Source: Corbicula japonica (lineage: Eukaryota > Mollusca > Bivalvia > Venerida > Cyrenidae). From it: 64,000 bases of DNA. The notes beneath the pieces were generated by a model. The model was given only the letters and a program-made list of their open reading frames with translations. It was not told where the DNA came from and searched no databases. Both the position numbers and the translations under genes were made by a program. Positions 49,401 to 57,394 of this stretch are shown here, in pieces. Where the stretch lies: NCBI GenBank assembly GCA_038501625.1, contig JAZAYU010000871.1, positions 68,103 to 132,102 on the forward strand. The letters run 5' to 3'. The first letter of the stretch is position 1; the number at the start of each line of letters is the position of its first letter.

Positions 49401-51080
49401 AACCGATGAATGGAGAATGTATCTACATGAAGCCATTAGACGTATACGATCAATTCACCGTTTTAAGTACATAACGTTAAGAAGTTTGCTTTCTTATGAG
49501 CTTACATAAATTGCAACAACAATATAACACTCTGAAAGTACGAATCGTCGGTATTGCGTTTTGGGGATCTTAATTTGTTCAAATAGCTGCTCCATACTTT
49601 AAAGTTACTTTAAACGTAACGGTACAAAACAGATTGATTATTAAGAAATGGATTGCCATCGCATTTACTCCATTTGCAGTTTACTCCATTTGCAGTCACT
49701 GTCACATTCTTATAAACAATCGGAACGACAATCCCGCTAACCTAAACAGATGCCACTCGCACTTTTTATGGGGTATATTCGTCTGATCATCAGTCTTTTT
49801 CCTGGAAGCTTTGTCATTTTATAAAAGATAACTCGTGGTTTATTACTTGAATGTTACATTGCTAATATAAAACAAATGTATTCACTAAGAATCATTTCAT
49901 GAAATCTCCGAGTATTGGCGATTCTAAAACTGGACGCCTCCAAACTCTAGTGTATTCACTTTGACGTCAATTATTGCGAAGACGTCGTTTTTACCATAAG
50001 GGACGTTTCTGCCAGGCGACCGTCACAATAATCATCAATCAAAATCATTCTAGAACCATACAAATACTTGTTTAAGGACCTCTCTTGAAAAAAGAATATT
50101 GCGTTAGTCTGTACATTTCAAGTTGACGATCAAGATCAAGCAACATTTAAATATTGCTACTGCCGATACACTTGAATCATTATTATTGCTAACAGGGCTA
50201 TCTGATCAACCATTTTGGGGTTGTCCCGGTTAACTCAGTTGGTTGCGTCTAAGGGAATTGCAGGGCCAGGCGTTGTCGCCATGACAGTGCGGGTTCGCAT
50301 CCAGCTAGAGACACGATCACTTGAAATTCGCAGTAGCGCTATTTGTGTAGTGTGGCGGGCGTCAAAAGTGTCCCCGTACATTTAGTCAGTACTGTTATCT
50401 GACAGCTAGAGACACTATCATTTCATACAAGTTGCTACTAACCAATATATTTTCAACTCGAACAATTACTCTATATCAAAAACAAATTAATTACAACACT
50501 GATAGTCCAGATGTATTTTATAGATCCGTACCTTGTCAAACAGATGAATTGCGGATGAAACGTGTCCTTGAAAGAATGTACAGTTTATAAACAAATGCAA
50601 TAGTCCCGTCACATCTGTATCTGTTGCTGACTGCTTTCTTTCATATCCTGGAACATTAATGAAGCATTTGGCTATCTCCCATGGGTGAGAGGTCCACTTT
50701 GTGATATCTGTATTTTTCCAAAAGGGTTGAAGTGTTCCGTGAGACTTCACGATTTCATCGTAGATGCGGCCACATGCGTTGTTTGGACAACTTGAAGTAT
50801 TGCTAAGAAGACAGTTGCAGTTACGTTGACCAATGGGACACTGCTTAACTTTAGGAGCAGGGGCGTGCGGCGGTTTTAGAGTTGTTAGTGTGCACATATT
50901 GCAAATTGATCCAGGAGTCAGTCCTAGAGTCTGCAAAATTCGACTGTGCTCGTCAATGACAACATCATCTGCAAAGTCACAAATACCGTCTTTGAGGTAT
51001 TTCAACGCCAGTCCACCTTTGACCCAATTTAAGTATTTACGTTCTTGTAACTGACTTTTATGACAACCTCTGAACGACAT
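16570..51080 (-). CDS. HEPN-like/coiled-coil/NACHT/LRR protein with acidic repeat tail (five joined exons)
   Basis: Five coding exons join into 1584 residues plus stop: 51080-50532, 47048-46890, 32148-31855, 30080-29990, 20231-16570. Every boundary has AG/GT, the phases agree (0, 0, 0, 1), and the sum is a multiple of three. Order: cysteine-rich CXorf38-like region (1-183), R188-N-x3-H193 motif in exon 2, charged coiled coil (about 237-364), NACHT with Walker A (K460, T461) and Walker B (D552-G-L-D-E556), winged-helix-like FxHxxxQEF segment (about 811-823), some twelve LRRs (about 950-1245), and an Asp-rich tail. Known for the families: NACHT-LRR proteins are cytosolic sensors that oligomerise through the NTPase, and HEPN folds with Rx4-6H are often RNases. 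Inferred: a danger or virus sensor with a possible RNA-cleaving effector. The initiator ATG directly follows an acceptor AG, so the 5' UTR has at least one further exon that I could not find. Joins are not cDNA-proven. Confidence 0.8.
16741..17568 (-). repeat. Coding 48-bp repeat (Asp-rich 16-residue units)
   Basis: About seventeen 48-bp units in frame, giving units such as HAISDDEDDNDDADDE. A 144-bp higher-order block of three units occurs twice in a row, essentially identical (for instance the AACAGCATTG landmark at 17107 and 17251 on the plus strand), which points to recent expansion. Because units are GAT/GAC/GCA-rich, other frames are open too and yield long but meaningless reading frames on both strands. 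Confidence 0.9.
21958..22030 (+). other. tRNA-like sequence, probably SINE-derived
   Basis: GTAGTGGCTAACACTCTCG resembles a D-arm. GCCTC/GAGGC can form an anticodon stem with a 7-nt loop, CCGGGTTCAATACCC resembles a B-box, and TTTTTT follows. There is no partner for the acceptor stem, the base before the anticodon is not T, and the T-stem has a mismatch, so it is not a functional tRNA gene. Confidence 0.4.
22697..24133 (+). mobile_element. mariner element with TA duplications
   Basis: Exact 28-bp inverted repeats (CGAGGGTTGTCGCAGAAGTT at the left) flanked by TA at 22695 and 24134. 1437 bp. The transposase inside is broken, but the ends are intact. Confidence 0.92.
23091..23906 (+). pseudogene. 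mariner (DD34D) transposase, frameshifted and internally deleted
   Basis: The N-terminus (VKLRAVIQFCQALGKT…) has the paired-helix DNA-binding region of mariner proteins. A frame slip near 23245 separates it from ESVEDEARSGRP. The first catalytic Asp lies in ITQDETW. Immediately after, the sequence jumps to LHQDNAPPHT, so about 90 residues normally between the first two Asp residues are missing. The third Asp is in SPDLAPMDF, giving the expected 34-residue spacing. The C-terminus and stop at 23906 look complete. Confidence 0.88.
24360..24985 (+). repeat. Three tandem tRNA-related SINE-like units (~256 bp)
   Basis: Each unit has an A-box-like TTAGCTCAATTGGT and a B-box-like GCGGGTTCGCTCCC about 60 bp apart, then TTTGAAATTCACAGTAGCGC and a tail ending in GGCAACGTATATCAGGGC. 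Units begin near 24368, 24630 and 24890. Confidence 0.7.
25240..25830 (-). repeat. Minisatellite, ~52-bp unit
   Basis: AACCAATCACAGACTGGAGT and GACTGGTCTCCGATCTGAAG alternate about eleven times with substitutions. Confidence 0.75.
26570..26850 (+). repeat. Dispersed repeat, diverged copy
   Basis: Shares GAACATGG…AATGCAGTATTTTTA…ACCATTCCATG…CAGCAGCAT with better copies at 45440 and 51320. Confidence 0.5.
27110..27403 (+). other. 97-codon open frame, possible retroelement remnant
   Basis: The translation contains NVARLFAKTICKFKKKGYQY and ILQRSAGLVINPSTVDLFDY, which has the feel of a repeated element-encoded protein rather than chance. There is no motif I can name. It lies within intron 4, on the strand opposite to the gene. 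Confidence 0.3.
27640..27895 (+). repeat. Dispersed repeat (CGAGAACCTGTTGGGGCAAG family)
   Basis: An inverted copy lies at 56420-56660 and a partial direct copy at 39090-39175. Shared landmarks are GAGAACCTGTTGGGGCAAG, TTTTGCCACTG and TTTTGAGAGTGTGGCGATTC. Confidence 0.7.
29094..29259. repeat. 166-bp near-perfect palindrome
   Basis: Arms of about 80 bp meet at a short CTGCG centre. ATATTTGTTGTTTTTTT at the left is mirrored by AAAAAAACAACAAATAT at the right. Probably a palindromic MITE; no clear target duplication. Confidence 0.8.
29265..29405 (+). repeat. tRNA-related SINE-like fragment
   Basis: Same A-box/B-box spacing and flanking ATATCAGGGCTATCCGTCAA as the 24.4-kb units. Confidence 0.65.
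29433..29982. mobile_element. TA-flanked MITE abutting the exon 4 donor
   Basis: Inverted repeats of about 53 bp with one mismatch (CACTTAACAACTTTTCTAAG at both ends), flanked by TA at 29431 and 29983. The right TA is bases +6/+7 of the GTATGTA donor of exon 4. The ends share CACTTAAC with the Tc1-like element at 9304. Confidence 0.88.
29990..30080 (-). CDS. Exon 4: short coiled-coil exon
   Basis: 91 nt between acceptor TTTCTTTCAG| and donor ATAA|GTATGT. It encodes RVKDIETEVEKLKQAHDSQM and further helix, continuing the coiled coil of exon 3 in phase, and ends after the first base of a codon. The next exon begins with two bases that complete that codon as serine, so the phase fits exactly. 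A MITE ends seven bases into the following intron (see 29433-29982). Confidence 0.7.
30081..31854 (-). other. Intron 3 of the NACHT gene (1.77 kb)
   Basis: Contains a retroelement remnant on the opposite strand (next entry); otherwise nothing identified. Confidence 0.65.
30932..31503 (+). pseudogene. Retroelement remnant: zinc knuckle and protease-like region
   Basis: The first part reads CWHCGMIGHLRSNC, a C-x2-C-x4-H-x4-C nucleocapsid zinc knuckle, and ends at a stop near 31112. A second part has ALVDSEV, resembling the D-S/T-G of retroviral-type aspartic proteases with the glycine lost, and continues in another frame with LQFQAGGLKLSHTFFVVSDM, typical after that active site. Frame breaks and absence of reverse transcriptase and LTRs show a dead fragment of an LTR-type element. 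Confidence 0.65.
31855..32148 (-). CDS. Exon 3: charged coiled-coil linker
   Basis: 98 codons between acceptor TTTTATTTTAAG| and donor AACG|GTAAAT, phase 0 at both ends. The translation contains runs such as SRDEAMKDIEFRKEEAKKY and a heptad-like LELSELRLRVDNHDLDIANL, typical of a long alpha-helical coiled coil. This would connect the N-terminal domain to the NACHT module and could drive dimerisation. The open frame extends past the acceptor on the 5' side, but that part has no coiled-coil character and is taken as intron. Confidence 0.68.
32575..32720 (+). repeat. Dispersed repeat fragment
   Basis: GCAGGCTCGGTTTGATTG recurs at 51851. GGCGGCCAACACCGCCAAAA recurs inverted near 45417. Confidence 0.6.
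32950..33142 (+). repeat. 20-bp tandem array, left part
   Basis: About nine copies of TTCAATTCGGTGCAACCTCG. The array is cut at 33142 by a mobile element and continues at 35837. Confidence 0.9.
33143..35836 (+). mobile_element. HINE/pearl-like element 1 with 169-bp tandem repeats
   Basis: The 5' end is palindromic (TATCCCCC…GGGGGATA), then comes a GTCCGTCC stretch and about fourteen 169-bp units (landmark GTTTCCGGGCTATTTCTCTG). A subterminal TCGGCGGGGGATA complements the 5' end, then a hairpin (AAATTC-AAC-GAATTT) and GCTTGTT. No coding capacity. The architecture fits DINE-1/HINE-type non-autonomous Helitron relatives; the classification is inference. Confidence 0.8.
35837..35895 (+). repeat. 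20-bp tandem array, right part
   Basis: Three further copies of the unit cut by element 1. Confidence 0.85.
35968..36384 (+). pseudogene. THAP-domain fragment with an in-frame stop
   Basis: Reads HCCWDECRSDSRYCEKMSR, then TGA at 36154, and continues in the same frame with SFFIPFPKPITQPEKCQSC and STYICSLHFVGG to a stop at 36384. The C-x3-C … C-x2-H zinc ligands and the FxPFPKP segment are those of THAP DNA-binding domains, which occur in P-element-like transposases and in transposon-derived proteins. The start is uncertain. One stop and lack of a downstream partner suggest a fragment of a larger gene. Confidence 0.65.
36570..37020 (-). repeat. Inverted copy of the SAP-type gene fragment
   Basis: Reverse complement of 38510-38935 over more than 400 bp. 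It includes the same coding block, but with frame damage. Confidence 0.85.
37396..37443. repeat. (ATT)n microsatellite
   Basis: About sixteen ATT units. Confidence 0.95.
37444..38509. other. No supported gene
   Basis: A few 20-bp-array-like words in reverse orientation (GAACGAGGTTGCACTGAAT) near 37813; nothing else. Confidence 0.4.
38510..38940 (+). repeat. Direct copy of the SAP-type gene fragment
   Basis: Matches the reverse complement of 36570-37020; a third, heavily decayed copy lies at 41270-41440 in the same orientation. The coding part is described under 38622. Confidence 0.85.
38622..38876 (+). pseudogene. SAP-like domain fragment
   Basis: Starts ATGGCG in a good context and encodes MANWSFLLQIKLTEDDIPGA, then HSVYQLKRWLECRGLKQ, which has the LKxxLxxxGL pattern of SAP domains. 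After that the SAP pattern is lost and it stops at 85 residues. Together with the THAP fragment 2.5 kb away this resembles proteins of transposon origin that join such modules. It is probably a duplicated first exon rather than a whole gene. Confidence 0.5.
38941..39837. other. No supported gene; one dispersed repeat fragment
   Basis: 39090-39175 is a partial copy of the 27640 repeat (CACCCTAGAACCTGGTTTAA, TTTTGCCACCGA). Confidence 0.5.
39838..39995 (+). repeat. GGAGT-rich minisatellite, plus-strand arm
   Basis: Begins GGGCATTTGCTAAAGTATGG and continues as GGAGTGGAGT and TTTTGGAGTCAAA words. The reverse complement is at 42797-42942. Confidence 0.85.
39996..41269. other. No supported gene
   Basis: AT-rich with scattered short open frames only. 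Confidence 0.4.
41270..41440 (+). repeat. Decayed third copy of the SAP-type fragment
   Basis: GTTAACCTCAGACAA, AAAACAATGGC and TTAGAGTGTAG keep the order and spacing of 38575-38755. Confidence 0.6.
41720..41925 (+). repeat. ~100-bp tandem duplication
   Basis: ATCTACAATGGTCGCCATGA and ATCTACAATGGTCGACATTA start two similar blocks. Confidence 0.55.
42797..42942 (-). repeat. GGAGT-rich minisatellite, minus-strand arm
   Basis: Reverse complement of 39838-39995 with small differences. Together they frame 2.8 kb. Confidence 0.85.
43381..44796 (+). mobile_element. HINE/pearl-like element 2 with 145-bp tandem repeats
   Basis: The 5' TTATGCCCCCC is mirrored by GGGGGGCAT at 44762. A TCGGTCGG tract follows, then five units of 145 bp (landmark CTTGTCCGATCAATAACTAG). 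The 3' end is a hairpin GTGTTTG-A-CAAACAC then CTCTTGTTT. Same plan as the elements at 33143 and 60717, with no primary-sequence similarity in the core. Confidence 0.78.
43601..44200 (+). promoter_or_regulatory. Repeated nuclear-receptor-like half sites (DR1 and TCAAGGTCA)
   Basis: AGGTCAAAGGTCA (a perfect direct repeat with one-base spacing) overlapping TCAAGGTCA occurs at 43601, 43746, 43891 and 44036, with a one-base variant near 44182. These match consensus sites for HNF4/RXR-type and ERR/SF-1-type receptors. Function is not shown. Confidence 0.45.
44990..45440 (-). repeat. Degenerate relative of the 20-bp array, inverted
   Basis: Words such as GCACCGAATTAAATGAAA and the flanking TTCATTTTTGGCGGTGTTGG mirror the 32690-33140 region. 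Confidence 0.55.
45440..45700 (+). repeat. Dispersed repeat, good copy
   Basis: ACCATTCCATGTTCAGCGGC and CAACGCCGAAGGCAAAATTT match 51320-51600 in the same orientation. Confidence 0.75.
46890..47048 (-). CDS. Exon 2: completes the HEPN-like domain (R-N-x3-H) and begins helix
   Basis: 53 codons, open throughout, bounded by ATTTTTACTCAG| and |GTAAGT, both good splice sites, phase 0 at both ends. The first residues are VKEWRNSVFHSPSMEL. Joined to exon 1 (…AIHLFDK) they read through into R188-N189-x3-H193, the pattern of HEPN active sites and of the equivalent position in CXorf38. The second half is rich in Glu, Lys and Leu and leads into the coiled coil. The exon is too short to stand out as an open reading frame alone; the splice sites and the phase are the main support. 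Confidence 0.72.
47576..47683. repeat. 108-bp MITE-like inverted repeat
   Basis: AAGTATCATTCACTTATGTT at the left against the complement of CACACGTGAATGATACTT at the right, 19 of 22 positions matching. Confidence 0.6.
50196..50420 (+). repeat. tRNA-related SINE-like copy
   Basis: GGTTAACTCAGTTGGTTGCG and GTGCGGGTTCGCATCC are the A- and B-box-like parts; the CAGTAGCGCTATTTGTG tail is as at 24.4 kb. Confidence 0.65.
50532..51080 (-). CDS. Exon 1 (coding): CXorf38-like, HEPN-type N-terminal domain
   Basis: This exon encodes residues 1-183. An acceptor (TTTTTTCCAG) lies immediately before ATG and a donor (GACAAG|GTACGG) follows codon 183. The N-terminal run KYLNWVKGGLALKYLKDG and the later HPWEIAKCF resemble, from memory, the human CXorf38 family (tyrosine-x-asparagine-tryptophan near the start, WEVAKxF downstream). 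A cysteine cluster between them (C60, C63, C81, C88, C90, C98, C103) could bind zinc. The domain stops just before its conserved Arg-Asn-His helix, which is supplied by exon 2. The family name is a similarity judgement; the enzymatic role is inferred. Confidence 0.75.
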
Positions 51081-51319
51081 CTGGAAAAAATCGGTATTTA
51101 GATTTTAAAATTGCTTTATGAAAAAAAATTGTAGAACAGAATGTTTATTAAGGAAGTATAGCATGCAAAATGTTGATAGACATTCAATAGATGAAATGGG
51201 AACTTTGAAAGCCGACTTACTCTACTTTTCATACTTATATTTTTGTATTATTCCATTCTAAATTAGTAGCCAAATATTTGCGTGCTCCACCATTTACACC
51301 AATAAACTGTACAATTGTG

Positions 51320-51600
51320 ATCCTTTCTAAACGATGGAATGCATATGGCGGTGAACATGGAACCTTCAATGCGGTATTTTCAGATTAATACCATTCCATG
51401 TTCAGCGGCGTATGGTCCCCAGATAAAAGAATGGGTTTGCACTAAAAGAGAAAACAATGGGCGGAACTAAACAGAATAAAAATTTGACAGGGGATCTGAG
51501 AATATAAATCCTGCATATCACGGACAACGCCATAGGCAAAATTTAAAAAGCAGGAAGTATATCCTAGGGGTGATTGAACAATATCCGAACCTGTAAAGGC
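51320..51600 (+). repeat. Dispersed repeat, good copy
   Basis: Matches 45440-45700; sits upstream of the first coding exon. 51081-51319 has nothing identified. Confidence 0.75.
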
Positions 51601-52689
51601 TGGGATATTGAAACCACCCATCTATAAACTGGCCGAAATATCTAAACAAAGGCAATTTTAGAGGTACAATTGACATAGTACATAAGTATCGTGCTCAACG
51701 ACCTTCAAAGGACGTTACTGATAACAGCACTGATTGAATGTACGGGGAGACATTTTACAGCCGCCACACGGCACAAACAACGCTACTGTGATATTGAAAT
51801 AGATGAAAAGGGAACTTTGAAAGCCGACGAACACGACAAATATGAAAATATTGCAGGCTCGGTTTGATTGGGCCTGTTCATGGGCAGTAATGGAAATGCA
51901 TATTACTGCCCACGCCGAATATAGTTTAATATGCAAATTCGACTAAATCTTAGATCTGGAATGGATTTTTGAGACAATAACATACAGCAGGAAAAAACTG
52001 CCTTTTTAAAATAAATCCAAAGGACCCACCAACTTGAAAGTGCATAGAACATTTACATAATGACACATCCAAGACAATTGCTAGGTACAAACTACTTGTA
52101 GAATCTGATTGCAAGATTTAAATACACGTAACCGTCTTAAACCAATGTTCTAATTTTACTAATCATATTATTTAATTTCTCAGTATATATTCTACAAATT
52201 TGATTCTTCATGCTTCTTAAATCCACTGTTTTTAATAAAAAGTGAAAAGTGAAATATTCATATAAAGAATAGTTAAATCCAGCAGACGCAACCTATCCAC
52301 ACAGCCATTAAAGTAAGAGAGGAGAAAGAGGGCATGGTAAATGTAAATCACAAGTGGTAGCAGATACATGCTTGGTAAACAAAGATTCATGTCTTCGAAA
52401 TTAAATATGAATTTCAATAATGTGGTTGATTAGTTATTTGACAGAAGATGTTTAAGTAGTTTTAGCCGTTTTGGTATACCCTCTTCACATAAGCTACGGT
52501 CGATTCTGTTACTTTTGGGTTTGCCCCATCTCGGATAAACGTTCTTGTTGGTTTATGAATGCACTAGGAGATACTAATGGCAATTTCATAAACATAAGCA
52601 AAAATGATTTATTATATGACAATGTATGTTTTAAATTTGAAGAGTGTCTTCCCTGCGGATAAATTAAAATTTAATAATCGGTATAGTTA
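51601..52689. other. Upstream flank, no supported gene
   Basis: A short piece at 51840-51920 shares GCAGGCTCGGTTTGATTG with 32590. The 5' untranslated exon of the NACHT gene could lie here or farther upstream, but no clear promoter is visible. Confidence 0.4.
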
Positions 52690-54060
52690 GAACATTGCTT
52701 ACAGTACTGAAAATCATAAAATTGACAATCGGATCGGAAGCGGATCGGAATCGGACAGCAAACCGATCCCATTTTGAGTGCAATGGAAGCGCAATCGAGT
52801 TGGAAACGGAATGGAATCGAAACGAATCGCTTAGAGCATTTGGATCGCTTGGAGTGAAAAGACCGGAGCATTTGACCGGATCGGATCGGATCGCTTCTAT
52901 TTATAGTTTATCAGTTATATATATTAGCGATCGGAATTGCTTCTATCGATTCTTTTACGACTTTAAACGAAGCAATTTCTGACAATAATTTAATTGTGTT
53001 TTCTGCTATCAAACACTAGTAAAAAACACTAATTTAGCGATAATTATGTAGATAAAATTGAAGACAAATAATAGAAAATGATCAGTTTGCCATTCACATT
53101 CATAATATTATTGAAATTAAATTCTTAAAACTTTTTATATAAAGAACCATTTATGCGTTAATTAATACGAAAATACGTTCAACCGTGCAACATTGTGGCG
53201 TGAAAGTATAAGTTTTTTAGTAAGAGGAGATTCGCGACTGAAATATGTTTAAAACTAATAAACGATTTTGTAGGTAAACACTTATTCAGTTCAATATCAA
53301 ATATAAAACCATAAGCGCTGTCAGAAATTAAAAGAGAAAATAGTTTGTTTATTTTCAAATTTTGATTTCATCGGTGAAAAACAACAACAAAAATATAACA
53401 TGATTTCTATTTTAAATAGGTTTATTGTCAATGTTTCACAAGATTTTAAGCCCGTGACAATCTCTGTTACTCCTATTTTACAGCGTAAATTACGCACAAC
53501 GGAACAAAATAATTTTCCTATGAAGTCTTTCATAACAGCAAAATGTCAGCGTACATTTACCCTGAAAAAAATGTTTAGCTCCTCAACGGTATATTCTGCG
53601 TGTATTGCTACTTCCTACATGGTAAATTAAAGCTCAAGTTTTATTAACTGTTTGATGATGCATACAATTCTAAAGCATTTACTGACTTGATTTACGGCAA
53701 ACCAGCTTGATTTCTTAACATCTATAATGAACATGAATCTCAATATCGGGTGTAATTTTATGCTGAAATTTAAAAACTTAAATTTAATTTAATAAACACT
53801 TACATTAAGCTGATGTTGAACCTTAATAAGACGTCATTTTAGATCTAAAAGATAAGTATTGATCAATGAAAATAGGGAGCGAAAAGATCGGAATCGGATG
53901 AATCGTTTTGAGCGTAATGATCGCTGGAGCGCATTGTCTTGAGCGAAAAAATGGAGTGCAATCGAATTGGAATTAGATCGCAATTGGAATGGAATCGGAT
54001 CGGTTATTGATAACATTAGGATCGGAAGCGGACCGGATCGGAATCTGAAAAATTGTCAAT
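52690..54060 (+). mobile_element. GATCGG-rich foldback element, copy 1
   Basis: Both ends carry ATRAAATTGACAAT-type terminal words in inverted orientation, then 150-200 bp of iterated GGATCGGAA/GGAATCG words. The middle is AT-rich without coding capacity. The whole is matched in reverse at 62725-64000. Confidence 0.7.
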
Positions 54061-55739
54061 TTCATATATATCAAAATATATAACACACACAATGAAAGAA
54101 AACGAGAACAAGAAAGATAACCTTTTTTGGAAACAATTAGCCACTGTGGGATTAATCTAGGTGTTCATAAATGAACACTCATATGAAAACAAAATAACGA
54201 GTTGCCTTGATGAATTTGCTCAAACCCACTCATCAACCCGAGAATGTTGCGTGCAAAATCACACAAACATAAAGAAACCTAATGGCATCGTTATGCAAAG
54301 CAGTGTATACTTTATGACCATACAGAATAATAACAAATTAGAGCGTGTCTAAGTAGTGTTGCAGTTGTCCCCGATTTCTTGTCCAAGACGGTGGATTTAT
54401 TTCAAATTAAGTTACTTTAGTATGACATTAATTTATTAGCAATAGAGGTTTTGAAAAAAAAATTAAATAAAATTATACTGATTGTTTTCGTTTATTTCAA
54501 TTTTTCATTTATTTTCTTTCATCCTAAAGCTTAATTTAAATTTTGTTTTTCGTCAGGGTGGGGTGGGTGGAAGTGAGCACCACATCTTCCCCGATTCATA
54601 ATTCACCTTTGGCAATTAAAAAATAAATATGCACCTATAAATGTATTTATAAAATGATAAAATATAAATATTTTAGTATAATTAATTTTCTTTTTTTTTA
54701 TTTTTGGAAATGAAGGGTGTTTGGATAGGATCAGAGACAACCTGCCCCATGGCAATTTTTGTATGGTTGGACATCAAGTTCTGCTAAACCCATTACTTAA
54801 TACGATTTAATTCTTAGCTTTTTTAATTTTTGGCTGCGTTTACTTTTCTGATTGTGACAATTTCTGATTATTATGCGTATTTCATTTTTGTATGTCAGTA
54901 AAATAATTCTTGGAAGTGCGGTTGGGGCAGTATGACTTGACATGCTACTTTACCCATATTTTTAGTTTTTCTTTCAAAGTTTCGTGTTTGCGGAGGCAGG
55001 AGGGAAAAGGGAAAAAGAACACCTCTTGTCCCTCCCTACTACTTGGTATTATCTTTCTGTGTAATAAAAATCTTTAAGTCTATCTCGCAATACAACAACA
55101 ACGCCGATACCAGCAGCTAAAAATAAACTAAATTAACAGCGATTTTATGGATTACTCTTGAGTTGGGCAAGTGTATCAAGAAATATCAGAATGATGCGAA
55201 AAGGATTAAAGTTTAGATTGAATCACTTACAGTCATGTTAAATTGAGTATTTTATGTGAAAGTCGTGGATGGAATGTGCAAGGAGGTAATATTCGTTTTG
55301 GATGTAAAACTAAATTCAGACTGGATGAGAAAGAGAGTTGGCTGCACAGTGAGTCAAAACAGCAATGTTGTTTTGTATTTAGAACGAAACAACTTGCATA
55401 GCTGCATCTCCTTGGTAGCTTATACCAGCCAGGTCACTACTGACTGAAGATTGCCAGACATTTAAATCAGATCCCACACATTTTCTCCTCAGGCAGATAA
55501 ATTATTTATTTTTAAATCTAGATCTATGGGTAGTTTGTCTATTAATTAAATTGTCATACTCAAGTGAATTTATATTGATCTTGTTATTGGACCTTATCTT
55601 ACTAATAAACTTGTTCTGACAGATATACATATATTAATCGACTTAAATCGATGATCGGTCATGAAGAAAGCCGATTAATCGATTTATGTCTCATTTGATT
55701 CCAACCTCTAGTGTTCATTTCTATAAAGTTTGACCAAAG
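54061..55739. other. No supported gene
   Basis: AT-rich sequence with a short G-rich patch near 54556; open frames lack support. Confidence 0.4.
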
Positions 55740-56010
55740 GCGTTGCAAAGTTGTGCTCCTCTCAAAGACTGAAAACAGACGATTTTTTTACTAAAAGTTA
55801 TGTCTTCAAACCCTGTTTTGCGACCTTGATCAATGAGGGGAGGTCATGGTACTAAAAGTTAGGTCGAGATCCATACATCAGCCGGCTCTTGGGCACGATA
55901 TGCATCCTTTATAAGTTGCTAAGCTATGATCTACTCGCTTGTGTGAAGTTTGGTTGAAATCTTTTAAGGAGTAGATGAGATATGTGATGGAAGGACAAGG
56001 AATCGGGGAC
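55740..56010 (+). repeat. Possible remnant of a HINE core unit
   Basis: TGTGAAGTTTGGTTGAAATC and similar phrasing resemble core repeats of the bivalve elements, in one decayed copy. Confidence 0.3.
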
Positions 56011-56419
56011 ATAAAATGTCCATTTACCAAACCATCAAACCGGTCTTATAACATAATACGAAATATAATATGCATGTTCTTTTAGAACCGATTTAGTTGT
56101 ATTCATTCATCCACTCACCACACTTATCACTGATTCCCGCATTCATGCATCCTCGGTAATATGAAAAATGGTTATAAAAAAATAAGAAAATCATATTTCA
56201 AAAAAAGGTTCTAAAGGTTAAAACATTTTATCACTGAACCTTACTTTGAGCTATAAATATAAAAACAGTTACGAAGAATTATCTATGGCAAAGATTAAAT
56301 GCAACAAGCAATTTATTAATTACAGGAGGAAACAGGTTTGCACAACATTATCACCCCATATTGAGGCGTTGCTCCTTTCGTCATTGCTATGTAATAGATG
56401 TCAAAAAGTTAATTTATGC

Positions 56420-56660
56420 TTATCAGGAATCGCCACACTCTCAAAACACAGCCTCCGCTCGCAGCGAAAAGAAGAGAGAAAGAAAGAGAGCATGTTTGTT
56501 ATAAGAATGTCAATTCAAATAGGACGTCACAAACAATTAACGAAAAAGAGAACCTTTGGGGATACCGCCTTGGAACGTTCAGTGGCAAAACAAACCTGGT
56601 TCTAGGGTGCAAATACCTCACACTTGCCCCAACAGGTTCTCGTATCACAAAACAATTACA
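56420..56660 (-). repeat. Dispersed repeat, inverted copy of 27640
   Basis: GAATCGCCACACTCTCAAAA and TTGCCCCAACAGGTTCTCG are complements of the 27.6-kb copy. 56011-56419 holds nothing identified. Confidence 0.7.
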
Positions 56661-57394
56661 ACCCATATGACAACAGAGTTTGAATATTTTTCAAACTAAG
56701 ATATATTATGATTTCTTGTCTAATTTATCAAACTGTTTAAGCAATAAATATTTAATAAACAATAAAAATGTATAATATACAATTGATTAATATATGTATG
56801 GGTTTTAAAATATTTTTAGGCATAGATCTTCAATGCAAACAATATTTAAGTAGAGTTGATTATACATTTTTGAAATACTTACTAGCATTGTATTAACTGA
56901 AAGACTCTTTATCAAGATTAAATGGTTTGTTCATTCAATCTGTATAGGGTCGGTATGGTTGTAACCTGATACATGAATATTCAAATGTCAAATCTTTGAG
57001 GTGGCTCAAAAGGTTTATGTGAAAACGTACAAAATATGAAAATTTTCTCAGAATAAAAAGATGTTTAACCAAGATGTATATTACAACTTTGCGCGTTGCC
57101 TGGAAACAAAATCAATCGAATGACGCCGCGCGCGTCTTTGGAAACAATGCCACCTAGCGGGAACGGATTTTCGCCGGGCAAATTTTCGGTTTTGCCCAAT
57201 AATTTTCCGAAAAATTGACCGATTTTAAATTTGAAAACAGATTTGATAAAAGAAATAAAAAGCCTATAACAAAACATGAATTTGTTTGTTGAAAATTGAA
57301 GTGTTAAAATTAAAATGCGTCATAAAACAAAATAAGTTTGGGATAAAACGCATCTGTAATTATTTGAGGGACAATAATATTCAGGGATGGATCG
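56661..57394. other. No supported gene
   Basis: AT-rich; a minus-strand 70-codon frame (57065-57277) lacks support. Confidence 0.4.

Larger units (their letters stand above)
47049..50531 (-). other. Intron 1 of the NACHT gene (3.48 kb)
   Basis: Splits the HEPN-like domain. Contains a poly-C run (47212-47222), a small MITE and a SINE-like fragment; 47700-50190 holds nothing I can identify. Confidence 0.7.
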
